A DNA stretch of 64,000 nucleotides, taken from Alistipes sp. (lineage in GTDB: Bacteria > Bacteroidota > Bacteroidia > Bacteroidales > Rikenellaceae). Positions 7,713 to 16,965 of this stretch are shown one piece after another. Numbering within the stretch: the first letter of the stretch is position 1; each line of letters opens with the position of its first letter. Under the pieces are notes generated by a model, which was given only the letters and a program-made list of their open reading frames with translations, made no database searches and was not told the origin of the DNA. The DNA is taken from contig JAFYRX010000055.1 in the NCBI GenBank assembly GCA_017546725.1, positions 1-64,000 of the forward strand, read 5' to 3'. Made by a program: the position numbers and the translations under genes.

Positions 7713-9641
7713 TTACTCGCTAACAATCTGAACCTTGATATTATCGAGGTAAAGCCAATAGTTACCATTACCTGCTAAGTTATCATTTCTATCTGTACTT
7801 ACGAGCCAAGTAAGTCGTGTACTATTAGTACATCCTGCAAGTATTCTCGGAGTAGTATCTTCTGGCACTTTTCCATACTCAGAATCTATTGATAATACCT
7901 CTCCGCCTTCAATCGCGCCTGTTCCTGGGCCTGGATTACCCGTTTCTGTCGTCGTTCCAAATGACATAATTGGGTTTGCATTAGGGGCAGTGTCAACTAT
8001 ACCAACCGTTTCTGAATATTCCACACGATTTCCGCCATAATCAAAATAGACTTTAAGTTTTACTGTAGAACCCGATTTTATAGATGACAAAGCAGGAGAA
8101 TCTAAACGTCCTCTATATATATTTTTAACACCGAGTCCTGATGATTCATATCGAGCACAGATACGTACAATTCCGTTGCTTACACCTATGCGCGATGCAG
8201 ACCATCCTGTTAGTCCATTGTTATTTAAGGAAATCGACTTATTATAAGTATCGCTATAATTCCAAAAATCCCATCCTGAACCAGTTTTGAAATTATCGTG
8301 CCCATCGTTAAATGCGACTATACTATTGAAGTTTTGCTCAAATAGATATGGCGCAGTCAGAGTTACATTTCTAACGCCTGGCTGTGTAACATCGGGCAAT
8401 GTTATGGTTTGAGTTACAATCGCATTCATTGATTCAAACTCTACAACTATGTTTTGTCCTTTTAATTTATTGCGTAATGCACTAAAGTTTGCAGGTGCCC
8501 AATCTGTCAAATCCACATCATAGAAACCTCCATCTTTGACAAATTGTTCAACTGGAATTGTTAGGATTTGTGAAGTCCCATTTTCGTCAGTATAATTCAC
8601 TCTGATGGCAATGATATCTTCACCAATATTGTTGCCACCATAGTGGAAACGAAGATAATACTGATTAATAGTATTTGTACAATCCAAACTAACGGGAGTA
8701 ATGTGTCCTGCATCCATTGTGCGGCTGATGCCAGAAATAGAAACTTGCGATGCTTTGGTTTGAGAATATACTTTGGCTGTCAAATCGCCTGCGTACGTTG
8801 CTGGCATAATTGCTGCTGCGGCATAGTCAAACTCCACAACGCCATTAATATTGGCTGATGAAGGACCAATAGGCTCTCGTAAATATAGAGTTATTGTATT
8901 ACCTCCATTATTTGTCATTGTTAATCCTCCGCTTGCACTCGCTACATCGGCATTAACAGTACCAACTGCACTAATACCAGATGTTTTAGATGGCATAGTG
9001 AAAACGATGCGCTCCACGGTTTCATCGGCAGGGAATCCCCATCTGGCTTGTGATACATAGAATCGCAAAGCGTGAATCAGATGACGCATATTTAATGACA
9101 ACCCCTCATCAATTATAAAGTCTCTATCTTCTGGATTCTCTGCATCAGGATTATATAATTTTTTCAGCGCAGGGCCTTGTCCTTGCGCTACCATAATATC
9201 TGCCCCTCCTGACATCTTGCCATCTTGTGTCGACGGGATAACAAATGTAGCGGTTGTGCCGTTTACGTTTGTGGGGGTAGGATGGCAAGCATAATATGTG
9301 TATTCTCCATCGGGCATCGATATCGATGCCGCGAGAGTACTTGCAAAGAATGCTTGAGAATTATCTACAGTACGGAACCACAGATTAAAGGATTGGTGCT
9401 GGAAAATATAACTACTGCCTTGTAAAGCCCATAAGGCTACGTTGTCACCTTGTTCCCAAGATATACTTGTGCCGTCATCGTTAATGGCTGTACGAGTGCT
9501 ACCCGATGCATTGCCACCTGCCCAAAAACCTACAGCGTAGGGGCGGTTATCATCACTCACGTGGTCAAATGTGAAATTATCCTTTTGACACGCGAGTAAC
9601 AATATCGATATAATAATTAATATGTATTGTTTTATATGCAT
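7713..9641 (-). CDS. Fimbrillin-like lipoprotein with C-terminal binding domain
   Basis: A 642-residue lipoprotein. I chose the start at 9641 because it gives a clean signal peptide (MHIKQYILIII... with lipobox Cys18); an in-frame start at 9731 would add 30 non-signal residues and would overlap the promoter box. Residues about 40-340 resemble fimbrillin/Mfa-like proteins, with the typical pattern 'TRTAINDDGTSISWEQGD' and Thr49-Arg50. The C-terminal half (about 440-642) looks like a jelly-roll module ending in YWLYLDNIKVQIV. It is the first gene of the operon. In characterised type V fimbriae such proteins polymerise after a protease cuts at this Arg; whether that happens here is unknown. Confidence 0.75.
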   Translation of the reverse strand: MHIKQYILIIISILLLACQKDNFTFDHVSDDNRPYAVGFWAGGNASGSTRTAINDDGTSISWEQGDNVALWALQGSSYIFQHQSFNLWFRTVDNSQAFFASTLAASISMPDGEYTYYACHPTPTNVNGTTATFVIPSTQDGKMSGGADIMVAQGQGPALKKLYNPDAENPEDRDFIIDEGLSLNMRHLIHALRFYVSQARWGFPADETVERIVFTMPSKTSGISAVGTVNADVASASGGLTMTNNGGNTITLYLREPIGPSSANINGVVEFDYAAAAIMPATYAGDLTAKVYSQTKASQVSISGISRTMDAGHITPVSLDCTNTINQYYLRFHYGGNNIGEDIIAIRVNYTDENGTSQILTIPVEQFVKDGGFYDVDLTDWAPANFSALRNKLKGQNIVVEFESMNAIVTQTITLPDVTQPGVRNVTLTAPYLFEQNFNSIVAFNDGHDNFKTGSGWDFWNYSDTYNKSISLNNNGLTGWSASRIGVSNGIVRICARYESSGLGVKNIYRGRLDSPALSSIKSGSTVKLKVYFDYGGNRVEYSETVGIVDTAPNANPIMSFGTTTETGNPGPGTGAIEGGEVLSIDSEYGKVPEDTTPRILAGCTNSTRLTWLVSTDRNDNLAGNGNYWLYLDNIKVQIVSE

Positions 9642-9728
9642 ATAATTTGTTCGACACAAAACGTGTAAAATCTTATTATCTATCTTCGCTATGCATTTAG
9701 CATAAAGCCTACTCTGCATTTTACATCC

Positions 9729-9736
9729 CAAAAGTA
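9729..9736 (-). promoter_or_regulatory. -7 box of the surface operon
   Basis: On the minus strand the sequence reads TACTTTTG, a perfect fit to the Bacteroidota -7 consensus TAnnTTTG. It would start transcription near 9722, about 80 bases before the start codon at 9641. I see no convincing TTTG at the usual -33 distance, so the call rests on the -7 box alone. Confidence 0.45.
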
Positions 9737-9831
9737 ATTTAAAATAAAAATTAATAAAAGAATAATCAATGAATTGGCGAAATTATATCACAAATGATGT
9801 TTTTTACCCAATATATGTAAGAGTAGAAAAT

Positions 9832-9861
9832 GATTAACAAGATGTTAATCTTGTATTTTTG
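9832..9861 (+). promoter_or_regulatory. Inverted repeat abutting a plus-strand -7 box
   Basis: A 7-bp inverted repeat with a 5-base centre (9832-9838 with 9844-9850) lies three bases upstream of TATTTTTG at 9854-9861, which fits TAnnTTTG on the plus strand. No gene follows on that strand. Either this is a promoter for a short RNA or the match is chance in AT-rich DNA. Confidence 0.25.
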
Positions 9862-9866
9862 CTGTA

Positions 9867-9946
9867 AATATGTTCTAAAAAGAAATACTATTTTTTATAA
9901 TGAAAACGAGGTTGCTAATCGATTGTTAGCAACCTCGTTATATTTT
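9867..9946 (+). ncRNA. Possible short RNA
   Basis: A transcript from the plus-strand box at 9854-9861 would begin near 9867. It would run straight into the strong hairpin at 9905-9939, followed by a U-containing stretch, giving an RNA of about 75-80 bases with no good reading frame. The only evidence is this promoter-hairpin arrangement. Confidence 0.15.
9905..9939 (-). terminator. Terminator of the mutL-rhomboid-YhcH side
   Basis: A perfect 14-bp stem (9905-9918 with 9926-9939) with a 7-base loop stands 36 bases after the stop codon of the leftward gene at 9976. On the minus strand the stem ends in a run of T. It separates the housekeeping run from the promoter of the surface operon. Confidence 0.75.
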
Positions 9947-9975
9947 CCTGCATATTACTATAACACAGAGTGTCT

Positions 9976-10425
9976 TTACAACAAAATCTTAAAGATGCAC
10001 TTTTTTACGTGGCCCTCGCCGAGCATCGGAGCGTGACCATCCTCGGGATATAGAATCGAGAACTGTCCCTCGCCTACTGAATAGAAGCACTGCGGCTCAT
10101 CGGTAAAGAACTGTACATCCTTCTGCTCATCAAAATCGGCCTCGGGCTTCAAGCAATCCTTCTTCTCACTCCAACCGAACTCCTCTGCGGGGCCCTTCAA
10201 CAAAAGTTGGATATCGATATACTTGCGGTGCAACTCCAAACGAGCCTCGCTACGAGCCTTCAAATCCAACTCCTGGACATTGACAAAGATATTGTCGCCA
10301 TCGATATCGTGACGTCCGCACTCCAATGCTGCCACATCCGTATTATCAATAAAATCAAACACCTGCTTAAAGCGAGGATGCAGAGCCACATACTGCTCCT
10401 TGTTCTTTAGTGAATCTAAAATCAT
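9976..10425 (-). CDS. YhcH/YjgK/YiaL family protein
   Basis: A 149-residue protein covering the whole YhcH/YjgK/YiaL (DUF386) family length. Family blocks visible are ELHRKYIDIQ in the middle and FSILYPEDGHAP towards the end; these carry the conserved Glu and His residues that line the cupin-like pocket. Some family members are linked to sialic-acid or sugar-acid metabolism (beta-galactosidase small-chain-like fold), but no general reaction is known. It lies 6 bases after the EEP-family gene and is the last gene before a strong terminator. It is cytoplasmic, with no signal peptide. Confidence 0.9.
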   Translation of the reverse strand: MILDSLKNKEQYVALHPRFKQVFDFIDNTDVAALECGRHDIDGDNIFVNVQELDLKARSEARLELHRKYIDIQLLLKGPAEEFGWSEKKDCLKPEADFDEQKDVQFFTDEPQCFYSVGEGQFSILYPEDGHAPMLGEGHVKKCIFKILL

Positions 10426-10431
10426 AACTCT

Positions 10432-11724
10432 CTATTTTTTATTCTTGTTTAATTTCAATCTCACGACTACGGGGTGATGGTCCGAATACTCCACCCTATT
10501 ATATATCGGCAATGCCTTACCCGACAGAGTATCTCGCACGACCTCTATTCCTGCCTGCAAAGCCTGCTCCTCGGTCGGTGGAGCCATCTTGTTGCCATAC
10601 TTACGCACCAATACTGTGTCTCGTGTATCGGCTCGGCGCACCACCTTCTCCTCTACACCCCACGAATCAATAACCTGATAAGATATTGGAGTAAACTCAT
10701 CGCTACACATCACATAATCAATGCGCAACATATCAAAGAAGCCACGATAGGTATGCGAAAAACCTCGACCAACCTCTCGGAATACATCCGTCAAATCTCG
10801 CGTCAATTTGTGTATGGTGTACGAAACAGGCGTGTCGTTAAAATCTCCACATACAATCGTAGGATATGGCGATGCTTCGACCATCTTGACCATAGTATCC
10901 ACCTGCAGGGCCCTTACGATATTATTCTCTGTCAAGCGGCTTATCATACTCATCACCTCCTGCTGGGGATTTTCATCCTCTAGGTATTGACGATTCTCCA
11001 AATACGCTCCATCCTCCTTACGTATAGCCGTAGAATGAAGATGGTTGTTAAAAACCCTAATAGTATCTTCTCGCAAGGCAATATCGGCCCACACAAAATT
11101 TTTCAGTGTATCTATTCTCTGCGCCTTAATAATAGGATAACGACTATATATGGCGGGGCTTAAATTTGACCTCGACAGCGAATGTGGCATCGGCGACAAT
11201 TTTGCCACCTGCATTAACGAATCGGCCAACGCACTAAAACCCATCTCCTGAAAACATACGATATCGGGATTTATACTGCGAATAATCTGCGCAACCGAAT
11301 CCAACCTTTTTGCGCCATTGTCATCAATAAAACTACGCGCATTATAGGTCATAATCTTTATCTCACCTCGCTCGGCCGCCGGCTCACCATAACTACGACG
11401 CAACTCTATTTTATAGAAAGACGAAACGCTAAAGAGACCTATTATCGTCATTAATATCATCACTGCCGACATAATTGGTCTCCAGCGTGCAATCCAATAG
11501 AGCATCAACAACAATACCGCAGTATATGTAAACGGTGCTATCAAGCCCAAAGTCGACAACTCCTGAGAACGTTCAGGATGCATCGTAGGCACTATAATAG
11601 TCATCAAAAACAACACAATAACACCCAACGACACCACAAGCATTCCTATATCAAGCAATGCTCCCAACGCCGAGCGGCCTCGTCTCCTTTCTGAGCCGTA
11701 TGTTGTCTTATAATAATCTGCCAT
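10432..11724 (-). CDS. Membrane-anchored endonuclease/exonuclease/phosphatase (EEP) family protein
   Basis: A 430-residue protein. Three hydrophobic segments at about 25-45, 60-80 and 83-105 are followed by an EEP catalytic domain (about 120-425). Motifs seen: MTYNAR, CFQEM (metal-binding Glu), a NNHLHS block, CGDFND and a terminal SDHHPV, which is the complete catalytic set. The family includes DNases, phosphodiesterases and sphingomyelinases, and the substrate here cannot be told. The catalytic domain probably lies outside the inner membrane. It is followed within 6 bases by the YhcH-like gene and preceded by a 90-base gap after the rhomboid gene. Confidence 0.88.
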   Translation of the reverse strand: MADYYKTTYGSERRRGRSALGALLDIGMLVVSLGVIVLFLMTIIVPTMHPERSQELSTLGLIAPFTYTAVLLLMLYWIARWRPIMSAVMILMTIIGLFSVSSFYKIELRRSYGEPAAERGEIKIMTYNARSFIDDNGAKRLDSVAQIIRSINPDIVCFQEMGFSALADSLMQVAKLSPMPHSLSRSNLSPAIYSRYPIIKAQRIDTLKNFVWADIALREDTIRVFNNHLHSTAIRKEDGAYLENRQYLEDENPQQEVMSMISRLTENNIVRALQVDTMVKMVEASPYPTIVCGDFNDTPVSYTIHKLTRDLTDVFREVGRGFSHTYRGFFDMLRIDYVMCSDEFTPISYQVIDSWGVEEKVVRRADTRDTVLVRKYGNKMAPPTEEQALQAGIEVVRDTLSGKALPIYNRVEYSDHHPVVVRLKLNKNKK

Positions 11725-11781
11725 TCTAACCTAACTAATTGCAACCTAAATGTGTAATGCGTTCAATACTCCGTCATTCAC

Positions 11782-11818
11782 TTAATAGTTTAATTCTATA
11801 ACGAATAAAAACTATTAA
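11782..11818. repeat. Inverted repeat at the end of the rhomboid gene
   Basis: A 10-bp inverted repeat (11782-11791 with 11809-11818) overlaps the stop end of the rhomboid gene by four bases. The stem is AT-only and has no T-run, so it is at best a weak terminator or an RNA-stability stem in the 90-base gap before the EEP gene. Confidence 0.3.
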
Positions 11819-12471
11819 AAATATATTTTACGCTGTTTTTTCCACCACCAAAGCAATGCGAAGCCCCATATCATACCACCCAGATGGGCAAAATGTGCCA
11901 CACCAGCCTGATAGCCCGACATACCGAACACCAACTCTATCAAGCCATAAATTAGCACAAACCACTTGGCTTTAAGCACCACGGGCGGGAACATCAACAT
12001 TATTCTATTATTGGGATGCAATACTCCGAATGCGAGCAACAGACCGAATACTGCACCCGATGCTCCAACTGTCGGAATAGCCAGCATTCGTGTTGCAGCA
12101 TACATTCCCGACGAATCAGCCATATGTACAAACTCAGCATAACTTACGCCCAACTGTATCAGCGCAGCACCTACACCGCACACCATATAATATGTGAAAA
12201 ATCTCTGTGAGCCCAACTCATACTCCAGCGTACGACCAAACATCCAGAGTGCAAACATATTAAAAAAGAGGTGCGATACGCCTCCGTGCAGGAACATATA
12301 AGTGAATACCTGATAACTATGGAACAATGGACCAGCCGCATTGAACAACGCAAAACGCTCAACAATGGCATCCCCAAACGGCAACAACTCCGTCGCCAAC
12401 AATGCAACACAGTTGGCAATTATCAAATTCTTCACCACAGGCGGGGTTGATGGCCTCTCTTGGTACATCAT
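11815..12471 (-). CDS. Rhomboid family intramembrane serine protease
   Basis: A 218-residue protein with about six membrane segments. The catalytic serine is S138 in the GASGA motif and the catalytic histidine is H196 in AHLGG. The conserved HLFFNMFALWMFG block (about 67-79) matches the rhomboid L1/TM2 region. Rhomboids cut other membrane proteins inside the bilayer; the target is not predictable. The gene follows mutL after 11 bases, so the two are cotranscribed. The short cytosolic N-terminus has no extra domain. Confidence 0.93.
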   Translation of the reverse strand: MMYQERPSTPPVVKNLIIANCVALLATELLPFGDAIVERFALFNAAGPLFHSYQVFTYMFLHGGVSHLFFNMFALWMFGRTLEYELGSQRFFTYYMVCGVGAALIQLGVSYAEFVHMADSSGMYAATRMLAIPTVGASGAVFGLLLAFGVLHPNNRIMLMFPPVVLKAKWFVLIYGLIELVFGMSGYQAGVAHFAHLGGMIWGFALLWWWKKQRKIYF

Positions 12472-12482
12472 AATCTATATAT

Positions 12483-14558
12483 CTAACTTAATTTGTTTTT
12501 TAACTCTTGTTGTGTCATCTCACACATAATCATCTTACCCGACGGCGAGAAGGTGTAATTATCACATTGGCTCAACTGCTGCAACAAGAACTCAGCCTCC
12601 TCTCGCAACACACTTCTACCCATAGCCCTACTACCACGAACTGCCATCACTCGTACCATATCTTCACGCATCTTTTCTGCCGCGCTACCCGATTGAGCCA
12701 CCTCTCGCAGCAAATCATATAGCAATCTGTCGGCCTCATCACCTACACTCGACGATGGAACACCTCGCAACTCTATCTTACCACCACCCGACAATTCAAT
12801 ATCGAAACCGAGCGCAGCAAACTCCACCTGATGCTCCTCCAGAAGTTGATAATCATCCTCCGAGAGTGTCATAACCTCCGAGAACAACAACTTCTGCGAT
12901 GCACAACCACCTCGGCCCATAGAACTTATGTAACTATCATACAGCACACGCTCCTTGGCCCTGCGCAAATCAACAATCATCAAACGGCCTTGCGATGTAG
13001 CGACGGCATATCCGTTACTTACGGTCATCACATCTTCGAACGACAGGTCTATCTGATGCGGCAATACCTGTTGTACAACAGGCTGCTGGTCAACAAATTC
13101 CAGACGACTCTCCTCCTCTTCGGGCAACATACCCATAAGACTCGATGCCACATCTCGATAACCGACAGCCGCGTCTTCAATAGGCTGTGGTGGCACATCC
13201 AGACCGAACTCGGCAGCCGACGGCATATCGGCCCACGCCACATCACGCAAACGCGGAGTCTCATCACTCTCTACCTCTGCAATCGGCTCATCCCAACTTC
13301 GGCCAATCGACGAAACATACTCCCGCATAGGCTTAGGTTGGGGCTGTGACGGCACACTCGCAGAGGATATATCCACCAACGGCACATCATCTACAACTGC
13401 ATTCTCGTCAAAATCATCCGACGGCTCCGATGCATAATCCTCTCTGAAAGGATTATAACCCTGGTTGCTCGTTGAGCGTGGCTCGGCATATACCGCAGGA
13501 GAAGGTGTTGCCCCCAAAACGGGGATATCAATCGACACCTGATTATCAAAATCTATCTGCGCAACATTTCCGCTCTTGGCCAATGTACTACGCACGGCGG
13601 CGTGGATGATTTGATTCACATCCTCGGCATCGGCAAAACGTACTTCGGTCTTATGTGGCGACACATTGACATCAACCCTCTCGGCATCTACAGTCAAATA
13701 GAGGAAGTATGATGGTGTACACTTTTCAGGGATAAGTTTCTCGTAAGCACGCATTATCGAGCGATATATCTGCGGTGAGTGGAAATAACGACCATTAACG
13801 AAGAGATACTGCTCGTTATTCAACTTCTTGGCTGCAGAAGGACGACCTACATAACCCGCTATTTTGACAATCGACGTATCGACAGCCACCTCCAGCAGAT
13901 TACTCTTTATATGACGTCCCACGACATCTATGATTCGCTCAAGAAGAGTTCCAGCCGGCAACGTAATAATAGGCATATCGTTCGACATCAATTCGCATCT
14001 AACCTGCGGATTACACAACGCCACACGTCTGAACTCGCGTTTGATGTTTGTTACGATTTTAGCCTTGTCGCTACTAAACTTTCTACGCGCAGGGGCGGTA
14101 TAAAATAGGTTTCGCACCAGGAATTGCGAACCTACAGGGCACATCGTCGGATTCTGCGATATGAACTCACCTCCGTTTACGATGGTCACCGTACCCACCT
14201 CATCGTCTGCCTGACGTGTACGCAACTCAACTTGAGCGACCGCAGCAATCGATGCCAGCGCCTCACCTCGAAAACCAAATGTATGCAGACGATAGATATC
14301 CTCAAAACTCTTGATTTTGCTTGTTGCGTGCCTATCAAACGCCATACGGGCATCCATAGGCGACATTCCGCAACCATCGTCCACTATCTGCAACAACTCC
14401 AATCCCGCATTACGGAAATTCACCACCACAGACTTTGCACCAGCATCGATGGCATTCTCCATCATCTCCTTTACGACAGATGACGGACTCTCTACCACCT
14501 CACCAGCAGCAATCTGATTGGCTACAATCTCTGGAAGAAGTCTGATTTTATTCTCCAT
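12483..14558 (-). CDS. mutL: DNA mismatch repair protein MutL
   Basis: A 691-residue MutL. The GHKL ATPase is intact: E-x-x-x-NAIDAGA near residue 35, DDGCGM near 60, GFRGEALASI near 95. A variable, acidic linker (about 340-500) precedes the C-terminal dimerisation domain (about 505-691). MutL links MutS mismatch recognition to strand nicking. The spot where nicking MutLs carry the DQHA-type endonuclease motif reads DLRRAKERVLYD, so the motif looks degenerate (see findings). It stands between a small membrane protein (40-base gap) and the rhomboid gene. Confidence 0.96.
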   Translation of the reverse strand: MENKIRLLPEIVANQIAAGEVVESPSSVVKEMMENAIDAGAKSVVVNFRNAGLELLQIVDDGCGMSPMDARMAFDRHATSKIKSFEDIYRLHTFGFRGEALASIAAVAQVELRTRQADDEVGTVTIVNGGEFISQNPTMCPVGSQFLVRNLFYTAPARRKFSSDKAKIVTNIKREFRRVALCNPQVRCELMSNDMPIITLPAGTLLERIIDVVGRHIKSNLLEVAVDTSIVKIAGYVGRPSAAKKLNNEQYLFVNGRYFHSPQIYRSIMRAYEKLIPEKCTPSYFLYLTVDAERVDVNVSPHKTEVRFADAEDVNQIIHAAVRSTLAKSGNVAQIDFDNQVSIDIPVLGATPSPAVYAEPRSTSNQGYNPFREDYASEPSDDFDENAVVDDVPLVDISSASVPSQPQPKPMREYVSSIGRSWDEPIAEVESDETPRLRDVAWADMPSAAEFGLDVPPQPIEDAAVGYRDVASSLMGMLPEEEESRLEFVDQQPVVQQVLPHQIDLSFEDVMTVSNGYAVATSQGRLMIVDLRRAKERVLYDSYISSMGRGGCASQKLLFSEVMTLSEDDYQLLEEHQVEFAALGFDIELSGGGKIELRGVPSSSVGDEADRLLYDLLREVAQSGSAAEKMREDMVRVMAVRGSRAMGRSVLREEAEFLLQQLSQCDNYTFSPSGKMIMCEMTQQELKNKLS

Positions 14559-14598
14559 TTTTTTGGGATTGGGTTATTGGTTGTTTTTGCGTTGTGTT

Positions 14599-15039
14599 CT
14601 ACTCTTCGATAATTACTATCTCATCGCCCTCCTGATAATCATTAGGCACGATGATAATAGGAGCATAGGGGTCGAACTCCTCAACCTCACGAGCCTCCTG
14701 CGTCGATGTTGGTGCCTTCTCGTCATTCGCTATATCAACAATCGCTGCAATACGAGGCACAAGTATATAGATAAACAGGAACAATAGCATCACACCTACA
14801 CCCATAGCCCACATACGCATACGATTTCCTCCGCCTTTGCTTTGCTCGGCATTACGCGAAATACGTGCATCACGTTTGGCCTGAATATATTTTCCTGGGG
14901 TATATTCCCCACTATCATCCAAACGCTCACCTCGTAACTCTTGACGACGACGCTCACGCTCCTCCTTATTGGGGTCATAATATCGGGGAGTGTAATTAAA
15001 TTTATTAGCATGTCGCTTATAAGGTGTGAATATTCCCAT
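14599..15039 (-). CDS. Small single-span membrane protein, unknown
   Basis: A 146-residue protein. A very basic N-terminal half (Arg/Lys/Glu rich, about 1-72) is followed by one membrane segment (about 75-95) and an acidic, proline-containing tail ending in a run of Ile and Glu. The charge layout places the basic part in the cytoplasm and the acidic tail in the periplasm. I recognise no family with a known function. It sits between dnaJ (57-base gap) and mutL (40-base gap) in the same direction. Confidence 0.75.
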   Translation of the reverse strand: MGIFTPYKRHANKFNYTPRYYDPNKEERERRRQELRGERLDDSGEYTPGKYIQAKRDARISRNAEQSKGGGNRMRMWAMGVGVMLLFLFIYILVPRIAAIVDIANDEKAPTSTQEAREVEEFDPYAPIIIVPNDYQEGDEIVIIEE

Positions 15040-15096
15040 ATCCTTAACTTATTTTATTATTTTGTAACTACTTACTTCGCTAAAAAGAATCTCCTC

Positions 15097-16248
15097 CTAT
15101 CTAAAGAAACTTCTCATTCGCTCAAATATATTCTGTTTGTCGACGCTCTCGGCCTTCTTAAAGTGAGGTTGTTCGGCCAACTTCTCAACCAACTTGCGCT
15201 CCTCGCTATTGAGCGTATCGGGAATTGTGATATCAACTACAATCATTATGTCACCTCGACCATATCCGTTCACATCAGGCAAACCCTTACCTCTCAGGCG
15301 CAACACCTTACCAGCGTGAGTACCTGGAGCAATCTTAATCTTTACGCGGCCATCAATTGTAGGTACCTCAACCTCACCGCCCAACAAGCAAGTCGTCACA
15401 GGCAAATTGAGGTTATGAATCAAATCATTTCCGTCACGCACCAATTCGGGGTTACGCTCCTCCTCAATCATAACGAGCAAATCGCCATTCACACCACCCT
15501 GACGTGCTGCATTACCCTTACCAGAAACCGTAACGGCCATACCCTCGCCAACGCCAGCAGGAATCTTAATCTCGACGACCTCATCGCCACGCAAAACGCC
15601 CTCTCCCGAACACTTGTCGCACTTGGCTGTAATCACCTTACCCGTACCATTACAAGTAGGACATACGCCCTGAGTCTGTATGCGGCCAAAGAACGAGTTC
15701 TCTACTCGAGTAACATATCCCGAGCCGTTACAAGTCGAACAGGTTGAATACGATGACGCATCCTTTGCACCCGTACCGCCACACTTGTCGCAGGCTACAG
15801 TCTTATTAATCTTCAACTTCTTGGTCGTACCATTGGCAATCTCCTGCAGAGTAAGTTTTACCTTAACACGAATATCGCTACCACGATTTACTCTGCGGCC
15901 ACCGCCTCGCGATGAGAATCCGCCAAAGTGACCTCCAAATATATCGCCGAACTGCGAGAAGATATCCTCCATAGAGAATCCACCGCCACCGAAGCCTCCA
16001 AAGCCTCCACCTGCAGCACCATTCATACCTGCGTGACCAAATTGGTCGTAACGGGCACGCTTCTCCTGATTCGACAATACATCATAAGCCTCGGCTGCCT
16101 CCTTAAACTTCTCTTCAGCCTCGGCATCACCCGGATTCTTATCGGGGTGATATTTGATAGCGGCCTTGCGATAGGCCTTCTTTATCTCATCGGCATTGGC
16201 ATTGCGCTCGACGCCCAACACCTCGTAATAATCTCTCTTTTCTGCCAT
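15097..16248 (-). CDS. dnaJ: Chaperone protein DnaJ
   Basis: A 383-residue class I DnaJ. The J domain has HPD at 34-36. A Gly/Phe-rich linker spans about 73-125. Four CxxCxGxG zinc repeats follow ([32 protein letters not shown]), then the substrate-binding C-terminal domains. It stimulates the ATPase of DnaK in protein folding. grpE lies 48 bases upstream in the same direction, giving the common grpE-dnaJ pair; dnaK is not in the window. Confidence 0.98.
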   Translation of the reverse strand: MAEKRDYYEVLGVERNANADEIKKAYRKAAIKYHPDKNPGDAEAEEKFKEAAEAYDVLSNQEKRARYDQFGHAGMNGAAGGGFGGFGGGGFSMEDIFSQFGDIFGGHFGGFSSRGGGRRVNRGSDIRVKVKLTLQEIANGTTKKLKINKTVACDKCGGTGAKDASSYSTCSTCNGSGYVTRVENSFFGRIQTQGVCPTCNGTGKVITAKCDKCSGEGVLRGDEVVEIKIPAGVGEGMAVTVSGKGNAARQGGVNGDLLVMIEEERNPELVRDGNDLIHNLNLPVTTCLLGGEVEVPTIDGRVKIKIAPGTHAGKVLRLRGKGLPDVNGYGRGDIMIVVDITIPDTLNSEERKLVEKLAEQPHFKKAESVDKQNIFERMRSFFR

Positions 16249-16296
16249 CTTCCTTGTATTATCCTTTCCTTTATTTCATCCTTTCTTGGCGAAATA

Positions 16297-16911
16297 TTAC
16301 TCGCCCACAACAACCTTAGCGTAACGCAACACCTTGTCGCCCAACATATAACCACGTTGCACAACATCTATTACCTTACCCTTCATCTCCTCGCCCGCAG
16401 CAAAACGGGCAACAGCCTCGTGATAGTCAGCATTAAACTCCTCGCCTACGGCCTTAATCTCCGTCACGTTCTTCTGCTTCAAGGCCTCCTCGAACTTCTG
16501 CAAAACAAGTTTCTCACCCTCACGCAAAGCATCAATATCTTCGCTCTTTTCAGATGCTGCCACAGCACGATACATATCGTCCAAAACAGCCAACATATTC
16601 TTCAACACATCTGCGCCACCGCTGGCCACAAGGTCCATCTTTTCACGCAATGTACGTTTACGATAGTTGTCAAACTCGGCCTGCAAACGCATATATTTAT
16701 CACGCCATACGGCTATAACCTCTTCGGGTGAAGGCTCTTCAAACTGCTCCTCTGACGCAGACTCCTCCTCTTTGTCTGTCATTGTGTCAGCAGCATTATC
16801 CTCTTCTGCCATATTGTCACACTGCTCGCCTTCCATCGATGGATTACCCTCGTCATTTTGGAGGCCATCCTGCTCCTCAACTTCCTGATTTGCAACTTTT
16901 TCTTTTGTCAT
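16297..16911 (-). CDS. grpE: Nucleotide exchange factor GrpE
   Basis: A 204-residue GrpE. A long acidic, disordered N-terminus (about 1-60, Glu/Asp rich) is followed by the coiled-coil helix (RLQAEFDNYRKRTLREK at about 75-92) and the C-terminal beta domain with MLGDKVLRYAKVVV at the end. It releases ADP from DnaK. It is directly upstream of dnaJ. A CIRCE or heat-shock operator is not obvious in the 54-base gap before it. Confidence 0.96.
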   Translation of the reverse strand: MTKEKVANQEVEEQDGLQNDEGNPSMEGEQCDNMAEEDNAADTMTDKEEESASEEQFEEPSPEEVIAVWRDKYMRLQAEFDNYRKRTLREKMDLVASGGADVLKNMLAVLDDMYRAVAASEKSEDIDALREGEKLVLQKFEEALKQKNVTEIKAVGEEFNADYHEAVARFAAGEEMKGKVIDVVQRGYMLGDKVLRYAKVVVGE

Positions 16912-16965
16912 ATCTCTATTATTTTATTATACTCTACTATATATTGAGCAAATTATATGCCCAAC

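Noticed and set aside
157..9641. Calling the surface cluster a polysaccharide utilisation locus
   Set aside because: There is no SusC/SusD pair, no glycosidase and no sugar-responsive regulator inside it.
9830..10036. A 68-codon frame spanning the gap before the YhcH-like gene
   Set aside because: It runs through the terminator hairpin and into the antisense of the YhcH-like gene, and its composition is not protein-like.
14941..15747. A 268-codon plus-strand frame opposite dnaJ
   Set aside because: It is a shadow of a highly conserved gene in another frame, with no motif or translation signal of its own.
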